Shown piece after piece: positions 6,753 to 9,317 of a stretch of DNA of 9,317 bases. The stretch is from Sulfurimonas sp. (lineage in GTDB: Bacteria > Campylobacterota > Campylobacteria > Campylobacterales > Sulfurimonadaceae), in assembly GCA_027044845.1 (NCBI GenBank), contig JALUBM010000057.1, positions 1 through 9,317 on the forward strand. Reading direction: 5' to 3'. The stretch's first letter is position 1, and the number at the start of each line of letters is the position of its first letter. The notes under the pieces were generated by a model. It saw nothing but the letters and a program-made list of their open reading frames with translations, made no database searches and was not told the origin of the DNA. The position numbers were made by a program, and so were the translations under genes.

Positions 6753-9272
6753 TTACCCTTGATTTATATCATTTGATAACAACTCATAAATTTTGTTGAC
6801 ATTATTGCATATATCGTTTTGTTTTTCCATTAAAAAGCTGTCTCTTACTTTATGTTTGCTTGAGTGAATTTTTGCTGTGATGATATTTATATGTAACTCT
6901 TCAAATTTATGCATGACATAGGCTAAAAGTCCTATTTGATTTGTAGTATGAATGGCGAGTTCGGCATGAGTGAGAGAGTGTTCACAATCTATTGTAATCT
7001 CTTCTTTTTTTATGTGAATCTTTTTGAGTTTTACTTCTCTGCTCATATCAAAAGCATTATCGATGCTATCTTGCACTTCAACAAGTATATTGGAATCAAC
7101 ATTTTGTATAAATTCAATTTTGAAGTATTTTATGTCGTCAAAAAGTGTGAAAATTTCCATAGAAGCTACGTTAAGGTGGGTTAAGGTAGCAAGCAGGTAA
7201 CTGATGTTTAATGGAATTCTTCGATATATTTCTATACTTAGGGAGTTGACATTTTTTACTCTGAAACTGTACTCTTTTGTCTCTTTTGCTATTTTTGCAA
7301 TGTTTATAATATCTTGAGGTGAATGTTTAAAGAAAAAGAGATTTGATTCTATGCTTAAAACTTTTTTGCGTAGGATACTTGGCAATTCTTGAAATTCATC
7401 AAGATTTTTTACTTTAGTTTCAATCAAAAGTCTTTTTTTTGCATCGGTGATTCTTCCCGTATTTTGTGCAATTTCTAGTGCATTTATATATAAATCATAT
7501 AAAAGTTTGGCATTGAAAGAGTTGTAAATATCTCCGCCTACACCGCTAATATCTGCATAAGTGAGAATATAAAGTAATTTAAGATTTTTTGCATCGCCTA
7601 CTTTTGACATAAATTTGTAGAGGGTCTTTTCATTATGTATATTTTCTTTAAAGGCGACATTGCTCATAAGTATATGCTGCTTGATAAGTATAACAGCTCT
7701 TTTCGTTAGTGCCTCATCAAGATTGATGTGCTTTGCAAATTGGACAATAAGTTTTGCACCGACTTCACTATGGTCTTGTTTTCTGCCTTTTCCACTGTCA
7801 TGAAAAAAGACTACGATTTTAAGGAGAAATTTTTCATTTTCACTTAATTCTGCAAAAATAGTCTGCAAAAATGATTCTTGAATATTTTCGAGTGCCTGTA
7901 CGCATTTTATGGAGTGAATATCTACTGGATAATGATGATACCCATCAAACTGTGGTAGATACATTACTTTTCTGAAATTTGCAAAGAGTTTAGGCAAAAT
8001 ACCTGCATCATAAAAAAGCTTTAAAAAAGAGGCAATATGAGCTTTTTTAAAAAGTTCTTGAATAAGCATATAAGTTTTGTGTGTAAGCGGATAGGAAATT
8101 TTTGCAATAGTAAATTGGCGTAAAAACCCTGCATCAAAGCGATAATCTTTGTCGTCTAGCTCCATAAGTAACTCAAGTAAATTAGAAACTTTTTGCGGTG
8201 CTATGTTAAAAGAAGCGTAGAGTCTTGCGTTATACTGGTAAAAACCGTGACGGAGTCTGTTTTTTCTAAAAGCAGAGATGTGTGTAGCATCATAGATGTA
8301 GGGGCGAACCATTTTTTTGACAAATATTTGGACAAAATTATTGATACGCCACTGGGCTTCTAAGACTTTGCTTGCAAGTTTTTTTTGTTCTTTAAAACCT
8401 AAAAGGTTACTGACTGCAGGAATATATTCTAAAAGTAGGCGGTCTTCTTGTTTGTTTGTCGTGAGGTGCAGGGCACTTCTAACTCGGTAAAGTAATTCAA
8501 GAGCTATGCGAAATTCTTTATACTCTTCATCGCTAAAGACTGTTCCGCTCAGCTCTTTTGTGTTGTTGATGCCGTAGATTGTTTTTGCAATCCAATAGAT
8601 GAGCTGTGAATCTCGAAGTCCGCCGACACTCTCTTTAACGTTTGGCTGCATAGAGGTTGGATATTTTTTTCTTCTTGCCTGTGCTTCTTCTATCTTTGCA
8701 ATAATAAACTCTTTTTGCTTGTATAAACGGATTCTGCTGAGTTCTCTTTGCGTTGCATGCCATGTAAAAGGGGAACCTGTAATCAATCGTGATTCCATTA
8801 AAGAAGTTTTTATCGTTACGTCTTCTGTACTGGCTTTAAAAAGGTCGTCTATTTCATGGACTCTATGTCCGAGTTTCATTCCCGCATCGAGGGCAAGATA
8901 AAAAAGTTTTTCGATAATAAATGCACAATTGTACCCTTCGACATCTTTATATACTATAAGTAGGTCAATGTCACTGTGTACACAAAGTTGCTCTCGTCCG
9001 TAACTTCCCAGTGCTATGATGGCAATAGGAATAGAATTACGCATAGGTAAATAATTGCCAAAAGCACGGCGAAGAACAGTTTTGTACATAAGTTCCATAA
9101 TGGAATCGAGTTTTTTTGTGTGGCGTACTAAAAAATCTTTTCCCTGATTTTTTGTAAAGAGTTCAGGCAGAGATTCTTTGTACTCTTTTATATATTGTTT
9201 AAAAAGCTTTGAAAGTTCAAAGTCGGAACCATTTTTTTCTATAACATTTTCTATTTCTAAAAGTAAATTCAT
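6753..9272 (-). CDS. glnD: Bifunctional PII uridylyltransferase/uridylyl-removing enzyme GlnD
   Basis: GlnD senses glutamine: when it is low it uridylylates PII (GlnB/GlnK), when it is high it removes UMP, thereby setting glutamine synthetase and ammonium uptake. The 839-residue protein is slightly short for the family. Domains in order: nucleotidyltransferase with GSYGR (89-93) and SDID (100-103, catalytic aspartates); the conserved KESVGGLRD (213-221); HD domain for deuridylylation with YHHYPVDIH (445-453), HDSGKGRKQDHSE (491-503) and KQHILMS (531-537); and two ACT domains (about 685-735 and 765-838, the second with NQIGLLAYVMHKFEEL), the glutamine sensors. All key residues appear intact. 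ATG 9272 is the only early Met before residue 59, but no Shine-Dalgarno precedes it. It lies just upstream of glmS, in one operon. No PII gene is in the window. Confidence 0.95.
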   Translation of the reverse strand: MNLLLEIENVIEKNGSDFELSKLFKQYIKEYKESLPELFTKNQGKDFLVRHTKKLDSIMELMYKTVLRRAFGNYLPMRNSIPIAIIALGSYGREQLCVHSDIDLLIVYKDVEGYNCAFIIEKLFYLALDAGMKLGHRVHEIDDLFKASTEDVTIKTSLMESRLITGSPFTWHATQRELSRIRLYKQKEFIIAKIEEAQARRKKYPTSMQPNVKESVGGLRDSQLIYWIAKTIYGINNTKELSGTVFSDEEYKEFRIALELLYRVRSALHLTTNKQEDRLLLEYIPAVSNLLGFKEQKKLASKVLEAQWRINNFVQIFVKKMVRPYIYDATHISAFRKNRLRHGFYQYNARLYASFNIAPQKVSNLLELLMELDDKDYRFDAGFLRQFTIAKISYPLTHKTYMLIQELFKKAHIASFLKLFYDAGILPKLFANFRKVMYLPQFDGYHHYPVDIHSIKCVQALENIQESFLQTIFAELSENEKFLLKIVVFFHDSGKGRKQDHSEVGAKLIVQFAKHINLDEALTKRAVILIKQHILMSNVAFKENIHNEKTLYKFMSKVGDAKNLKLLYILTYADISGVGGDIYNSFNAKLLYDLYINALEIAQNTGRITDAKKRLLIETKVKNLDEFQELPSILRKKVLSIESNLFFFKHSPQDIINIAKIAKETKEYSFRVKNVNSLSIEIYRRIPLNISYLLATLTHLNVASMEIFTLFDDIKYFKIEFIQNVDSNILVEVQDSIDNAFDMSREVKLKKIHIKKEEITIDCEHSLTHAELAIHTTNQIGLLAYVMHKFEELHINIITAKIHSSKHKVRDSFLMEKQNDICNNVNKIYELLSNDINQG
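6756..6760 (-). promoter_or_regulatory. glmS ribosome binding site inside the end of glnD
   Basis: On the - strand the last glnD codons read CAA GGG TAA, followed by GAT and the glmS ATG. AAGGG (6760 to 6756) sits 6 bases before the ATG and overlaps the last two glnD codons. Ribosomes ending on glnD would finish at the glmS start, a layout typical of translational coupling. Confidence 0.7.
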
Positions 9273-9277
9273 ATGAG

Positions 9278-9283
9278 ATTATA
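9278..9283 (-). promoter_or_regulatory. Candidate -10 box of the glnD-glmS operon
   Basis: A perfect TATAAT on the - strand ends only 5 bases before the glnD ATG. If used, transcription would start at or within a few bases of the start codon, giving a nearly leaderless mRNA, which fits the missing Shine-Dalgarno. There is no clear -35 box, as is common in Campylobacterota. In AT-rich DNA this may be coincidental; a promoter further upstream, outside the window, is equally possible. Confidence 0.35.
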
Positions 9284-9295
9284 TTGAATTTTTGA

Positions 9296-9301
9296 TATAA
9301 T
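9296..9301 (+). promoter_or_regulatory. Candidate -10 box directed out of the window
   Basis: A second perfect TATAAT, here on the + strand and preceded by GA, faces away from glnD towards the right edge. Together with the - strand box 12 bases to its left it would make an overlapping divergent promoter pair. The gene it would serve is outside the window. Confidence 0.25.
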
Positions 9302-9317
9302 TTATCTTTAATTAAGT

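Overview
The window looks like a chromosomal segment from a low-GC, AT-rich member of the Campylobacterota (Epsilonproteobacteria), most likely a free-living Sulfurimonas-like sulfur oxidiser. This is inferred from the AT-rich sequence, from protein features (a short ThiC, an Mrp with the SGF.PDTG region I associate with this phylum, a heme-type sensor diguanylate cyclase), and from promoters with a TATAAT-like -10 box but no clear -35 box. The genus cannot be proven without a database search. No mobile element, CRISPR array, RNA gene or phage gene is visible. There is no gene-free stretch over 300 bases; the longest gap is about 116 bases.

Layout. On the + strand: the tail of a rhodanese-like protein (2-190), thiC (307-1695, HMP-P synthase of thiamine synthesis) and mrp/apbC (1792-2946, Fe-S cluster carrier ATPase). 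A hairpin lies between thiC and mrp, and a bidirectional terminator (2957-2981) closes mrp against the convergent gene. On the - strand, in transcription order: glnD (9272-6753, PII uridylyltransferase), glmS (6749-4935, glucosamine-6-phosphate synthase) with a 3-base gap after glnD, and a membrane-bound sensor diguanylate cyclase (4847-2997).

How the genes fit together. ThiC is a [4Fe-4S] radical-SAM enzyme. Mrp/ApbC is the carrier first identified in Salmonella through its effect on thiamine synthesis, so the thiC-mrp adjacency is functionally meaningful. GlnD senses glutamine and controls PII, while GlmS consumes glutamine to start amino-sugar and cell-wall synthesis. Their near-overlap suggests coupled expression of a nitrogen-status sensor and a major glutamine consumer. 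The diguanylate cyclase has a periplasmic domain with a heme c motif and a cytoplasmic cysteine-rich region, suggesting redox or gas control of c-di-GMP.

Most of the window is ordinary housekeeping sequence. The points worth a second look are the altered cysteine pattern of Mrp, the two cysteine-rich sensing regions of the cyclase, two near-perfect intergenic palindromes, and the glnD-glmS coupling. I see no clear candidate for an entirely new system.
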